NCBI RefSeq assembly: GCF_901827185.1
Contig: NZ_LR594671.1
Span: forward strand, 5,450,001 to 5,514,000
Length of the DNA: 64,000 nucleotides
Source of the DNA: Variovorax sp. PBL-E5
GTDB taxonomy: Bacteria > Pseudomonadota > Gammaproteobacteria > Burkholderiales > Burkholderiaceae_C
Direction: 5' to 3'
Within the stretch, counting starts at the first letter, position 1; the number at the start of each line of letters is the position of its first letter. Under the pieces are notes generated by a model that made no database searches, was not told where the DNA came from, and saw nothing but the letters and a program-made list of their open reading frames with translations. Shown piece by piece: positions 55,051 to 63,510 of this stretch. The translations under genes were made by a program, and so were the position numbers.

Positions 55051-55788
55051 ATGGAACAGTTTCTGACCCCCGAATTCTGGGTCGCCGTCGGCCAGATCAT
55101 CATGATCGACATCCTGCTGGGCGGCGACAACGCGGTGGTGATCGCGCTGGCTTGCCGCAAGCTGCCGCCGGCACAACGCACGCAGGGCATCCTGTGGGGC
55201 ACCGCGGGCGCCATCGTGCTGCGCGTGGTACTGATCTTCTTTGCGCTCACGCTGCTGGCAATCCCGTTCCTGAAACTGGCCGGCGCCATCCTGCTGGTAT
55301 GGATCGGCATCAAGCTGCTGGTACCCGACGCCGACGATCCGCACGGCAGCATCACCGCCAGCGACAAGGTGTGGGCGGCGGTCAAGACCGTGATCGTGGC
55401 CGACCTGGTGATGAGCGTGGACAACGTGATCGCCATCGCCGGCGCCGCGCAGGGCGCGAGCGACGGCCACCAGATGCCATTGGTGATCTTCGGCCTGCTG
55501 GTCAGCATCCCGATCATCGTCTGGGGCAGCCAGCTGGTCATCAGGCTGATGGACCGCTTCCCCGTGATCATCACGCTCGGCGGCATGCTGCTCGGCTGGA
55601 TCGCCGGCACCATGGCGGTGTCCGATCCCGCGCTGGTCGACACGGCGCAATGGACCTGGGTGCCCAAGGTGCCGCCGACCGACGCCGCGAAGTACCTGGC
55701 CGGCACGGCCGGTGCGCTGCTCGTGCTGGCGATCGGCAAATGGATCGCCGCGCGCAACCCGAAGTCGGCGAACACGGTCACCGCCTGA
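55051..55788 (+). CDS. TerC-family membrane protein, probable Mn2+ exporter
   Basis: The ATG at 55051 gives 245 residues with about seven hydrophobic helices. Both TerC signature segments are present: DILLGGDNAVVIALACRKLP near residue 20 and ADLVMSVDNVIAIAGAA near 120; their acidic residues in the membrane probably bind metal. Members such as Alx and MeeF/YceF-type proteins export manganese, and the upstream Mn riboswitch strongly supports that role here rather than tellurite resistance. The gene is followed 49 bases later by a small gene of unknown function. Confidence 0.9.
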   Translation: MEQFLTPEFWVAVGQIIMIDILLGGDNAVVIALACRKLPPAQRTQGILWGTAGAIVLRVVLIFFALTLLAIPFLKLAGAILLVWIGIKLLVPDADDPHGSITASDKVWAAVKTVIVADLVMSVDNVIAIAGAAQGASDGHQMPLVIFGLLVSIPIIVWGSQLVIRLMDRFPVIITLGGMLLGWIAGTMAVSDPALVDTAQWTWVPKVPPTDAAKYLAGTAGALLVLAIGKWIAARNPKSANTVTA

Positions 55789-55837
55789 TCCGCGGCCGAT
55801 GCCTCTCTCACTCTCAGCCACGAAAGAAGGAGCACCC

Positions 55838-56314
55838 ATGGAAAAGATCATCCTCTACGTCGACGACGCGGCCTACGCGCGCGAGTTCATCGCCGGCCTG
55901 GCGGCCGATGCGACCCAGGCGGCCCATGCCAGAGGCCCGCACCACTGGGTGCTGGTGGCCTGCGCGCCGCGCATGACGCATCGCATCAGCAAGTGGGTAA
56001 GCCACAGCGCGCGAGAAAACTGGCGCGCCAAGTGGTTCGCCAAGGTGCAGGACCAGTTGGTGCCGCTGCTGCAATGCGAAGGCGACCAGGTCACCGCGCT
56101 CGTGGCCAAGGGCCCGCTCACCGAGCTCACGCAGCGGCTGAAGCAGGAACACGGCGCCGCGCGGGTGGTCGATGCGCGCCGCCCGAAGATCGGGGCCGAG
56201 CTCGAACCGGTCGCGCCGGGTCAGCCGCCCGCGAGCCATTCGGGCTGGGTGCTGCCGGGCGCGATGCTGGGCATGGGCGCGCTGCTGGTGCTGGCCAACG
56301 AGCTCGCGGAATAG
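55838..56314 (+). CDS. Hypothetical protein with C-terminal membrane anchor
   Basis: The ATG at 55838 follows AAGGAG and gives 158 residues. The N-terminal 110 residues (EKIILYVDDAAYAREFIAGLA, HHWVLVACAPRMTHRISKW, VTALVAKGPLTELTQRL) look like an alpha/beta fold reminiscent of universal stress or host-attachment proteins. The last 20 residues (LPGAMLGMGALLVLANELAE) form a possible membrane or amphipathic segment. I recognise no named family. It is 49 bases after terC on the same strand, so it is probably under the same riboswitch. Confidence 0.72.
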   Translation: MEKIILYVDDAAYAREFIAGLAADATQAAHARGPHHWVLVACAPRMTHRISKWVSHSARENWRAKWFAKVQDQLVPLLQCEGDQVTALVAKGPLTELTQRLKQEHGAARVVDARRPKIGAELEPVAPGQPPASHSGWVLPGAMLGMGALLVLANELAE

Positions 56315-56379
56315 GCTGCTGCATCCGGTGCACGGGGCGTCAGGTTTGCGGCGCCATGCCCGGTGTATCCTGCGCCGCT

Positions 56380-56733
56380 ATGCGACTTCTCATCAAATGG
56401 CTGCTCAGCGCATTGGCGCTGCTCGCGGTGACGTACGTCTACAGCGGCGTGCAGGTGACGAACTTCAGTTCGGCGCTGATCGCCGCGGCAGTGATCGGGC
56501 TGCTCAACATGGTCCTGCGGCCGGTGCTGGTGGTGCTCACGCTGCCGGTCACCATCGTCACGCTGGGCCTGTTCCTGTTCGTCATCAACGCGCTGCTGTT
56601 CTGGGCCGCGTCGGGCCTGCTCGCTGGCTTCCATGTCAACGGCTTCGTCTCGGCCTTGATCGGCTCGCTGCTCTATTCGGTGATCGGCCTCATCATCGAG
56701 GCCGCACTCGGCGGGCTGTTCTCGAAGCGTTGA
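56380..56733 (+). CDS. Phage holin family / YvlD-like four-helix membrane protein
   Basis: A 117-residue protein, almost wholly hydrophobic, with four membrane helices (starting LLIKWLLSALALLAVTYVY). The conserved LLNMVLRPVLVVLTLPVTIVTLGLF core is diagnostic of the PF04020/YvlD group. Despite the 'holin' name it is a common chromosomal gene of unknown function, and no phage genes surround it. Confidence 0.85.
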   Translation: MRLLIKWLLSALALLAVTYVYSGVQVTNFSSALIAAAVIGLLNMVLRPVLVVLTLPVTIVTLGLFLFVINALLFWAASGLLAGFHVNGFVSALIGSLLYSVIGLIIEAALGGLFSKR

Positions 56734-56760
56734 TCGCTGGCCGGCCATCCGGCATGGCAC

Positions 56761-56777
56761 GGGCCGCCGCGCGGCCC
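56761..56777. terminator. GC hairpin between convergent genes
   Basis: GGGCCGC-CGC-GCGGCCC is a perfect 7-base-pair stem with a 3-base loop in the 48-base gap between the holin-like gene and the glycosyltransferase stop. No U tract is present, so its terminator role is tentative. Confidence 0.45.
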
Positions 56778-56781
56778 GACC

Positions 56782-57876
56782 TCAGGCGGCACGGCCACGC
56801 CCCTGACGCTCGATCGTGATGTCGATCGCCTGCCGTATCCGTTCATACATCTTGCGGCTGCTGAATCTGGCCACCGATGCACGAACCGCGTCGGCGACGG
56901 GAAGCAGGGAACGATCATCGACCAGGGCCTGGATACGGCGCGCGAGCGCATCCTCGTCGCCGACCGGATAAAGCCAACCGTTGCAATCCGGCTGGATGAT
57001 TTCGGTCGGGCCCGAGGGACAGTCGCTGCTGAGGCAAGGAATGCCGTGCGCCATGGCTTCGATCAACACCATCGGAAAACCCTCGAAGGCAGAACACATG
57101 ACAAGCAGGTCCGCCGTCCCGACCGCATGCCAGGGATCGGACTGCCATCCCAGCCAGTGCAGGCGATCGGCGATGCCGAGCCGCTCGGCCAAGGCCTGCA
57201 GCTGGAAGACATCGTCTTCGGACTCTCCCTTGCCGACGAGAACCAATTGCCAATCGCCCGTCACGCGTGCAAGCGCGCGCAGGAGATCGTCGGTGCGCTT
57301 CTGTCTTCCGACCATGAGACGCCCTGCATGCAGCAGCCGCAGCGGCCCGCCGGTCGAGCGGGCAAGCCGTGCCGCTGAATCGATGCGCACACCGTTGTAG
57401 ACGAGGTGCACCCTGTCGGCATCGACGCCGGCGGTCTCCTTCACCGCCGTGGCGATCTGCGAGCTGATGCAGAGGTGGCCATGGGCAAAGCGAAGAAGGC
57501 TGGTGCGCTGTTTGTGCGCCGTCGAAAAATGCAGCCACGCCATGACCGGCCGCCGCAGGCGCGCCAGGAACAGGCTCAACCTCAGCAGCGGAATGCTGGA
57601 GCCATAGATCGCGATCACGACGTCGGGCCGACGGGTCCTGCAGGCGCCGACGATCGCGGGCAGGCCGGGGATCATCTGCCACTTGAGCGACCTCGGTCCG
57701 TTCGCGACCTCGGTATAGAGCAGCCCATCGTGCCAGTGCGCATCCAGAACGCTCGGGCTGAGCGCAAGAATGCGCACTCGGTCGCCGACGGCTTCGGCTT
57801 CCTCGGCGAGCATTCGCACGCAGGTCTCGATGCCACCAAGGCCGGACAGCGTGCCGACGACGACCAGGATTTCCAT
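56782..57876 (-). CDS. Glycosyltransferase, GT4 family
   Basis: The ATG at 57876 gives 364 residues of GT-B fold. The N-terminal domain has the GTLSGLGGIETCVRMLAEEA donor-side loop. The C-terminal domain has LLHAGRLMVGRQKRTDDLLRAL and the EX7E motif EGFPMVLIEAMAHGIPCLSS near residue 270. Such enzymes transfer sugars from nucleotide donors onto lipopolysaccharide, capsule or glycan carriers. Its stop is shared with no glycan cluster, but the PglL oligosaccharyltransferase lies 2 kb away. It starts 11 bases after the M48 protease gene, an operon-like spacing. An upstream extension to 58149 is a shadow. Confidence 0.88.
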   Translation of the reverse strand: MEILVVVGTLSGLGGIETCVRMLAEEAEAVGDRVRILALSPSVLDAHWHDGLLYTEVANGPRSLKWQMIPGLPAIVGACRTRRPDVVIAIYGSSIPLLRLSLFLARLRRPVMAWLHFSTAHKQRTSLLRFAHGHLCISSQIATAVKETAGVDADRVHLVYNGVRIDSAARLARSTGGPLRLLHAGRLMVGRQKRTDDLLRALARVTGDWQLVLVGKGESEDDVFQLQALAERLGIADRLHWLGWQSDPWHAVGTADLLVMCSAFEGFPMVLIEAMAHGIPCLSSDCPSGPTEIIQPDCNGWLYPVGDEDALARRIQALVDDRSLLPVADAVRASVARFSSRKMYERIRQAIDITIERQGRGRAA

Positions 57877-57887
57877 GCGGCAGCGCC

Positions 57888-59447
57888 CTATTTGAGCGGG
57901 GGTTCGGCCGCCTGCTCCTTCACCAGCGCTTCGACCGCGCGCTCGCGGGTGTCGATGATCGACGCCTCGTAGTGGTCGATCGGCGTGCCGCCCGGTTTTT
58001 CCTCGCTCTTGCGCACCAGTTCCTGGGCGGCCTTGAGACGGTCGCGCGCGCCCGGGTAATCGAGGATCGCCACGTTGGCCTCGGCGTCGGCGCGCACCGC
58101 GCGCAGCGTGTCGTTCTGCGCGTTGTAGAGACTGGACAGCGTGCGCCAAGTGGTCGCGTCGCGCGGATGAACCGCCACCCAGTCGCGCAGCGGCGCCACC
58201 ATCGGCGTCGGGTTGTGCGTGGCGACCGCAGCCTGAGCGGCCAGCAGCATCTCGGGCCGGTCTTTGGCCTTGGGATCGAGCAGCGCCGCTGCCTTGGGCG
58301 CCGCGCCCGCCGCGAGTTCGATTTCGGCGGACAGCAGGCGGGCCAGGCGCGAGCCCGCCGCATCACCGGCCGTCAGCGTGACGAGCCGCTGTGCCTGCGC
58401 GCGCGCCGCCCTGAAATCGCGCAGCGCGTTGGCCGACAGCGCCGCCGCGTAGAGCATGCCGGCCTGTTGGGCGGGCGCGCTGCGCGCGAACTCGCCGCTC
58501 GATGCCGTGTCGACCCAGAGCCGCAGCATGTCGACGCCGGGCCGCGCCAGCACGCGCGCCCGGGCCGAGATCATCGCGTGGTCCATCGTCAGCGGGATCG
58601 CGGCGGCGGCGTTGCCGGCCTTGAACTGGAAGCGCGCCTGCATGTCCGCCATCCGCTCGCTGGTGAGCGGATGGCTGCGCAGGTACGGATAGGAGCCGTT
58701 GTCGTTGAGGCGCGCGGCGTATTGCAGCTTCTCGAACATCGCGGCCGCGCCCTGCGGCGCGAAGCCGGCCTGCGTCATCACGCCGAAGCCGATGCGGTCG
58801 GCCTCGCGTTCCATGTCACGCGAGAACGCAAGCTGGTTCTGCGCGAACAGCGCCTGGCTGCCGACCAGCACGGCCTGGCCGGCATCCGGATTGCGGCTCT
58901 TGGCCGCAGCGATCATGCCGAGCACCATGCCGGCCAGCACCAGCGGCGTCTGCTTGCTCTGCCGCGCCATGATGCGCGAGATGTGGCGCTGCGTGATGTG
59001 CGACATCTCGTGGCCGAGCACGGTCGCGAGTTCGTCCGGGCTGCCGACCACCGCGATCAGGCCGAGGTTGAGGCCCATGTAGCCGCCCGGCAGTGCGAAC
59101 GCATTGATGTCGCGGTCACGGTCCAGCAGGATGGTCCAGGCGAATCGCTCGTCGAGTTCGGGCGTGAGCTCGCCGCGGGTGCGTGCCGCTGCGAGCAGCC
59201 GCTGCCAGATGCCGTCCACGTACTCGAGCAGGACGGGGTCGTCGAGGTAGTCGGGATCGCGGTAGATCTCGCGGGCGATCTGGTCGCCGAGATGGCGCTC
59301 GGCGCTGGCGGTCATCTCGCCGCCGTCGCCCAGGCCCGGCAGTAACTGGGCGCGGGCCGGCGCAGGCAGCGCGAGCTGCGAGGCGATCAACAGCATCGCG
59401 CACAGGGTGCGGAAGAAATCAAGGGGAAAAGGAGTCACGCGTGGCAT
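57888..59447 (-). CDS. M48-family periplasmic metalloprotease with TPR region (BepA/YfgC-like)
   Basis: From the ATG at 59447, preceded by GAGGA, the protein has 519 residues. It carries a signal peptide ending near ALPAPARA, the zinc motif HEMSH near residue 145, the third-ligand helix READRIGFGVMTQ, and a long C-terminal helical repeat region typical of BepA. BepA assists or degrades stalled outer-membrane proteins such as LptD at the BAM complex. The gene is divergent from moaC across 52 bases and is followed closely by the glycosyltransferase. Confidence 0.9.
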   Translation of the reverse strand: MPRVTPFPLDFFRTLCAMLLIASQLALPAPARAQLLPGLGDGGEMTASAERHLGDQIAREIYRDPDYLDDPVLLEYVDGIWQRLLAAARTRGELTPELDERFAWTILLDRDRDINAFALPGGYMGLNLGLIAVVGSPDELATVLGHEMSHITQRHISRIMARQSKQTPLVLAGMVLGMIAAAKSRNPDAGQAVLVGSQALFAQNQLAFSRDMEREADRIGFGVMTQAGFAPQGAAAMFEKLQYAARLNDNGSYPYLRSHPLTSERMADMQARFQFKAGNAAAAIPLTMDHAMISARARVLARPGVDMLRLWVDTASSGEFARSAPAQQAGMLYAAALSANALRDFRAARAQAQRLVTLTAGDAAGSRLARLLSAEIELAAGAAPKAAALLDPKAKDRPEMLLAAQAAVATHNPTPMVAPLRDWVAVHPRDATTWRTLSSLYNAQNDTLRAVRADAEANVAILDYPGARDRLKAAQELVRKSEEKPGGTPIDHYEASIIDTRERAVEALVKEQAAEPPLK

Positions 59448-59499
59448 TCCTCGTCTATGGCTCGGCCTCGTATGATGCGGCACTCTGCCGAACGTTCAC

Positions 59500-60027
59500 A
59501 TGAGTTCTCTCACCCATTTTGACGCCCAGGGCCAGGCCCATATGGTCGACGTGGCCGCCAAGCCCGCAACCCATCGCGTGGCCGTGGCGACGGGCCGCAT
59601 CGAGATGCAGGCCTCGACGCTGGCACTGATCGAATCGGGCAGCGCGAAGAAGGGCGACGTGCTGGGTGTCGCGCGCATCGCGGGCATCCAGGCCGCCAAG
59701 AAGACCAGCGACCTGATTCCTCTGTGCCATCCGCTGGCGCTGACGCGCGTGGCAGTGGCCTTCGCGGTGGCGGGCGGCGAGGTTCCGCAGGTGGCTTGTA
59801 CCGCCACCGTCGAGACGGTCGGGCCGACCGGCGTCGAGATGGAAGCCCTGACCGCGGTGCAGGTCGCGCTGCTCACCATCTACGACATGTGCAAGGCGGT
59901 GGATCGCGGCATGCGCATCACCGATGTGCATGTGCTCGAGAAGCATGGGGGCAAGTCGGGGAGCTACGTCGCTGCCGATCAATCGGGCGGTTCTTCCAGC
60001 GGCTTGCCGGCGAGCCAGCGCGCGTAG
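59500..60027 (+). CDS. moaC: Cyclic pyranopterin monophosphate synthase
   Basis: This 175-residue protein has the MoaC core: [49 protein letters not shown] and [11 protein letters not shown], with the catalytic lysine and aspartate in the last block. It makes cPMP in molybdenum cofactor synthesis. E. coli MoaC is 161 residues; here a Ser/Gly-rich tail of about 15-17 residues extends past the usual GGKSG end and overlaps the convergent pglL gene by 49 bases. Confidence 0.95.
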   Translation: MSSLTHFDAQGQAHMVDVAAKPATHRVAVATGRIEMQASTLALIESGSAKKGDVLGVARIAGIQAAKKTSDLIPLCHPLALTRVAVAFAVAGGEVPQVACTATVETVGPTGVEMEALTAVQVALLTIYDMCKAVDRGMRITDVHVLEKHGGKSGSYVAADQSGGSSSGLPASQRA

Positions 60028-61634
60028 TCGTTCGGAAACGCGTCCTTGAAGCGCGCTGCCTGCGCGAAGGCCTCGTCGTCCCGTCCGAGCAGCGTGGCGC
60101 TTTCGATCAGCTTGGTGATGACGCGCGGCTCGGGCGAGAAATGAAGCATCTGCAACGCCAGCGCATGCATCCTGGCGGCGTTGGCCTTGTCCACCGGAGT
60201 CAGCGTCAGCTCGGCGAATTGCACCTGCCTCGCAAAGAGCCGCGAGCCCTGCAGCTTGGCCAGCGTGTCGTCGCGGTAGGCGGGCAGGCGTTCGTCGCGC
60301 GCGAGATAGATCTGACTGATGCGGTTGTAGTCCCAGCCCGCGTAGCCGACGACCGCCAGCAGGAGGACCGCGGCGCTCCTCGACAACACAGGGATCGCAC
60401 GCCATGCCGGTCTCGGCTTTTCCGCCGCCGGCCACAGCAGCCCGAGACAAAGCCCGAACACCAGCTGGAACGGTCCGTACCAGAGCGGATATTCCAGCAT
60501 GCTGTGCAGCAGGATCGCCGCGAGCATGCCCCAGGCCATGAGCCGCGTCGGATCGGTTTCGCGCCACGGACGCGCGGCGAACATCATCCAGCCGAAGCTG
60601 CCGCAGATCAGCACGGCAGCCGGCACGCCGAGCTCGACCGCGAGGTGCAGCGGCAGGTTGTGCGCGTTGTCCAGGATCAGCATGAAGCGCGGGCCGCTGT
60701 AGAAGGTCGCGTAGTGCGCGTAACTCAGCTCGCCCCAGCCCCAGCCGCGCCACGGATGCCGGGCGATCAGCGCCAGCACGTTGTGCCACAGCACGGCGCG
60801 GCCGTGAGCATCGGATTCGCCCTCGCGCAGGCGGCCGAAGATGCCTTCGACTTCCGGGCCGGCCAGCGTCGGCAGCAGCCACGCGAAGAAGAAGTACACG
60901 GCGATGATCGTCAGCAGAAGCCAGGGCGACGGCAGCCGAAAATCGCTCTTGCCCGTACGCAAAGGCTGGCGCTCGCGCCATGCCAAAAAGGCCGAGATGA
61001 TGCTGATCGACACGACCTGGATCAGCCCGGTGCGCGATGTCGATGCGGCAGCCGCTGCAATGAGCAGAATCCCCGCCGGCCACAGCGCCGCGCGCACGCC
61101 GCGCCCATGGATCGCGTACAGCCACAGCGCCGCGATCAGCGCCATGCTGATCAGCGTGGCGAACTGGTTGCGCTGGCGCAGGTTGCCGTAGGCCTCGCCG
61201 AGCTTGGGTGCCGTGGTCCAGGGCGCCAGCGCATCGGCCATCCCGTAATACTGCAGCAGGCCGAGGATGGCGCTGACGAGGCCTGCGATGAGCAGGCCCC
61301 AGCCGAAGGCCCCGGCCAGCCACTTCGGCGAGCGCGCCAGCCCCGCGCCGACGCACGCGGCGAGGCCCACGACGCCGACTGCCGCGGCGGCTGACAGACC
61401 GGGAACCGTACCGGGTCCTCGCCCGAACAGCACCCACGCTGCGCCGAATGCCAGCCAGGCGGCCAGACGAGGCGCGAGCGCTGCGGCCGGTCCCACGATC
61501 ACGAGCAGCGCCGAGCAACTCCAGGCCGCCAGCAATTGCCACGTGTTGACCGATGGGCCTGCGGCCCATGGACAAAGAAAGGGCAGCGCGATGAGCAGTG
61601 CGCAGATCCATGCTCTGGCCAACTGCTGTGGCAT
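59979..61634 (-). CDS. pglL: PglL-type O-oligosaccharyltransferase / O-antigen ligase family
   Basis: This 551-residue membrane protein has about twelve helices. The Wzy/ligase signature stretch ([20 protein letters not shown]) lies in the large periplasmic loop, and [22 protein letters not shown] follows. A C-terminal helical domain of about 150 residues matches PglL (Wzy_C_2-like), which transfers glycans from lipid carriers to pilin and other proteins. Its divergent neighbour is a type IV pilin gene, which supports pilin glycosylation. The 3' end overlaps moaC. Confidence 0.87.
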   Translation of the reverse strand: MPQQLARAWICALLIALPFLCPWAAGPSVNTWQLLAAWSCSALLVIVGPAAALAPRLAAWLAFGAAWVLFGRGPGTVPGLSAAAAVGVVGLAACVGAGLARSPKWLAGAFGWGLLIAGLVSAILGLLQYYGMADALAPWTTAPKLGEAYGNLRQRNQFATLISMALIAALWLYAIHGRGVRAALWPAGILLIAAAAASTSRTGLIQVVSISIISAFLAWRERQPLRTGKSDFRLPSPWLLLTIIAVYFFFAWLLPTLAGPEVEGIFGRLREGESDAHGRAVLWHNVLALIARHPWRGWGWGELSYAHYATFYSGPRFMLILDNAHNLPLHLAVELGVPAAVLICGSFGWMMFAARPWRETDPTRLMAWGMLAAILLHSMLEYPLWYGPFQLVFGLCLGLLWPAAEKPRPAWRAIPVLSRSAAVLLLAVVGYAGWDYNRISQIYLARDERLPAYRDDTLAKLQGSRLFARQVQFAELTLTPVDKANAARMHALALQMLHFSPEPRVITKLIESATLLGRDDEAFAQAARFKDAFPNDYARWLAGKPLEEPPD

Positions 61635-61937
61635 GAGGAGCGCCTGGCCCGGCGGCTTCGGATCGATCAGGGTCGCGATGTTCCTGTCCTTTCGGCAGCG
61701 GTGTGTCCGGCCATGGGATGTGCTGCCTGCGCGGTGTCTGCCATGCCGTTCGGCAATTCGAAGCTGGGCTCTAGTTCATTCAAAAGTTCACGCTTTCAAC
61801 ACCATGAATTGACAAAAGGCGCTTGCCGGCAGATGGACGGCAACGCCATGAAAGCCTCGTTTGTGACAATTGGTGACCGCCATTAAGACATTCGATTGAA
61901 AGTCACCACAGTGCAAACTGCCTGCCACTCACCATCG
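61635..61937. other. Divergent pglL-pilE promoter region
   Basis: This 303-base gap (261 if pilE begins at the TTG at 61896) contains no gene. A TTGACA occurs at 61809-61814, but no -10-like box lies at the right distance, and I found no clear sigma-54 element (TGGCAC-N5-TTGC), which many pilE promoters use. The region is slightly less GC-rich than its surroundings. Confidence 0.5.
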
Positions 61938-62441
61938 ATGGCCCCTGGCCCTTTCAACCGTGGCGCAGCACCTCGCCGCCTTCGGGCATCGGGGTTCACG
62001 CTGATCGAAGTGATGATCACGATCGCGATCGTAGCGATCCTGGCTTCGATCGCCGTTCCCTCCTACATCGACTACATCCGCCGCGGTCAGATCCAGGAGG
62101 CCTTCGGCTTCCTCTCCGATTTCCGGACGAAGATGGAGCAGTACTACCAGGACAACCGCAACTACGGCACCGCCGCCACGGCTTGCGCATCGGACCCGAC
62201 CGCCAACGGCTGGAACAACTTCGCGCCGAGCAGCGCCAAGTATTTCACCTTCGGATGCAAAGCCGACACCGCTGCCGGCGACTCCACGCAGCAGAGCTAC
62301 ATCATCACCGCCACGGGCAGCGCAGGTCGGGCGATCGGCCATGTCTACACGATCAACCAGAGCGGCGATCGCGGCACGACGATGTTCAAGGGCGCTACCG
62401 TCAACGTGACCTGCTGGCTCTCGAAAGATCCCACCTGCTGA
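61938..62441 (+). CDS. pilE: Type IV pilin protein (PilE-like)
   Basis: From the ATG at 61938 the protein has 167 residues; a TTG at 61896 would add 14. The prepilin leader ends RLRASG before FTLIEVMITIAIVAILASIAVPSY, the standard class III signal with Glu at +5 and the hydrophobic assembly helix. The body has an EQYYQDNRNYG loop and two pairs of cysteines (CASDPT... and FGCK, then TCWLSKDPTC), giving a likely C-terminal disulfide loop. It is the first gene of the pilin run, divergent from pglL, so it may be glycosylated. Confidence 0.9.
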   Translation: MAPGPFNRGAAPRRLRASGFTLIEVMITIAIVAILASIAVPSYIDYIRRGQIQEAFGFLSDFRTKMEQYYQDNRNYGTAATACASDPTANGWNNFAPSSAKYFTFGCKADTAAGDSTQQSYIITATGSAGRAIGHVYTINQSGDRGTTMFKGATVNVTCWLSKDPTC

Positions 62442-62457
62442 CCCGCGGAGCAGAACC

Positions 62458-63060
62458 ATGCGTCAACGCGGCTTCACGCTCGTCGAGCTGATCGTCACCA
62501 TCACGGTGCTGGCGATGATCCTCGCGATGGCCATGCCCACCGTCGCCAACTGGACCGGCAACACACGCATCCGGAACGTCGCCGATTCGCTTCAGAACGG
62601 CCTGCAGATCGCACGCGCCGAGGCGGTCCGGCGCAACCAGCGCATGTCCTTCTGGCTGGTCGCGGTCGGTGATCCCACGACCCTGAGCAACGATTGCACC
62701 CTCTCCAGCACCAGCGGCTCCTGGGTGGTGAGCATCAACTCGCCGGTGGGCCATTGTGCCGACGCCCCTTCGACCACTTCCTCGCCGATGCTCGTCACGG
62801 GCCGGGCATCCGGTGGCGGCATCACGGTCGCTGCCTTTCAGGCCGACAACGCTACCGCCGGCATGGCCGTCACCTTCGATGGTTTCGGACGGATCGCTCC
62901 GACCGCGGGCGCGGGCACGATCGGGTTTATCAACGTGACCGGTGCGACCGGCAGCGTCAACCTGAGCATCGTGGTCTCGCCGGGAGGGCTGGTGCGCATG
63001 TGCGATCCGCGCGTGACCGACACCAAAGACCCGCGCCTCTGCGTCCCCCCAAGCCCGTAA
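62458..63060 (+). CDS. fimT: Type IV minor pilin FimT/FimU (GspH family)
   Basis: This 200-residue protein has a very short leader MRQRG before FTLVELIVTITVLAMILAM, with the GspH-family ADSLQNGLQIARAEAVRRNQ helix and a GspH C-terminal beta domain. It is a minor pseudopilin that helps prime pilus assembly. It is 16 bases after pilE and 5 before pilV. Confidence 0.9.
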   Translation: MRQRGFTLVELIVTITVLAMILAMAMPTVANWTGNTRIRNVADSLQNGLQIARAEAVRRNQRMSFWLVAVGDPTTLSNDCTLSSTSGSWVVSINSPVGHCADAPSTTSSPMLVTGRASGGGITVAAFQADNATAGMAVTFDGFGRIAPTAGAGTIGFINVTGATGSVNLSIVVSPGGLVRMCDPRVTDTKDPRLCVPPSP

Positions 63061-63065
63061 CGGAA

Positions 63066-63509
63066 ATGCAAGCACCAAAGAAATTCCTCCAACGACCGCG
63101 GGCCGCCGCGCCCCGCCGCGTCCGGGGTGTTGTCCTGATCGAAGTGATGGTGGCGATGCTGCTGTTCATGCTCGGCGTGCTCGGCCTGGTCGGCCTGCAG
63201 GGCGCGATGACGCGCGCACAGACCGATTCCAAGGTGCGTGCCGACGCGGCCTTCCTGGCCAGCGACGTGGTCGGCCGCATGTGGTCCGACCTCGCCAACA
63301 TGGCGAGCTACGACGGCACCGGCTGTGCCTCGCAGGCGCGATGCAAGGAGTGGCAGACCAAGGTGGCCAACGATCTGCCGAGAGGGACCGGCACTGTGGC
63401 GGTCACCGCGACCACCGGCGACGTGGCGATCACCATCAACTGGACCATGCCGAACGGCGACGCCCATCAGTACGTCACGCACACGACGGTCGCGAAATCC
63501 GGGAGCTAG
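63066..63509 (+). CDS. pilV: Type IV pilus modification/minor pilin PilV
   Basis: The ATG at 63066 gives 147 residues. A basic leader (PRAAAPRRVRG) precedes VVLIEVMVAMLLFMLGVLGLVGLQ, where valine replaces the usual phenylalanine at +1, as is common in PilV. A QTDSKVRADAAFLASDVVGRMW segment follows, matching the PilV family. The stop is one base before the pilW ATG. Confidence 0.9.
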   Translation: MQAPKKFLQRPRAAAPRRVRGVVLIEVMVAMLLFMLGVLGLVGLQGAMTRAQTDSKVRADAAFLASDVVGRMWSDLANMASYDGTGCASQARCKEWQTKVANDLPRGTGTVAVTATTGDVAITINWTMPNGDAHQYVTHTTVAKSGS

Positions 63510-63510
63510 G

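Noticed and set aside
55051..55788. Tellurite resistance from the TerC name
   Set aside because: No other ter genes are present and the leader is a manganese riboswitch, so a Mn2+ role is favoured.
56380..56733. Prophage, from the 'phage holin' family name
   Set aside because: This is a common chromosomal YvlD-like gene; no integrase, lysin or structural genes are nearby.
61809..61814. TTGACA as a pilE -35 box
   Set aside because: The bases 17 positions downstream (gatgga) do not resemble a -10 box.
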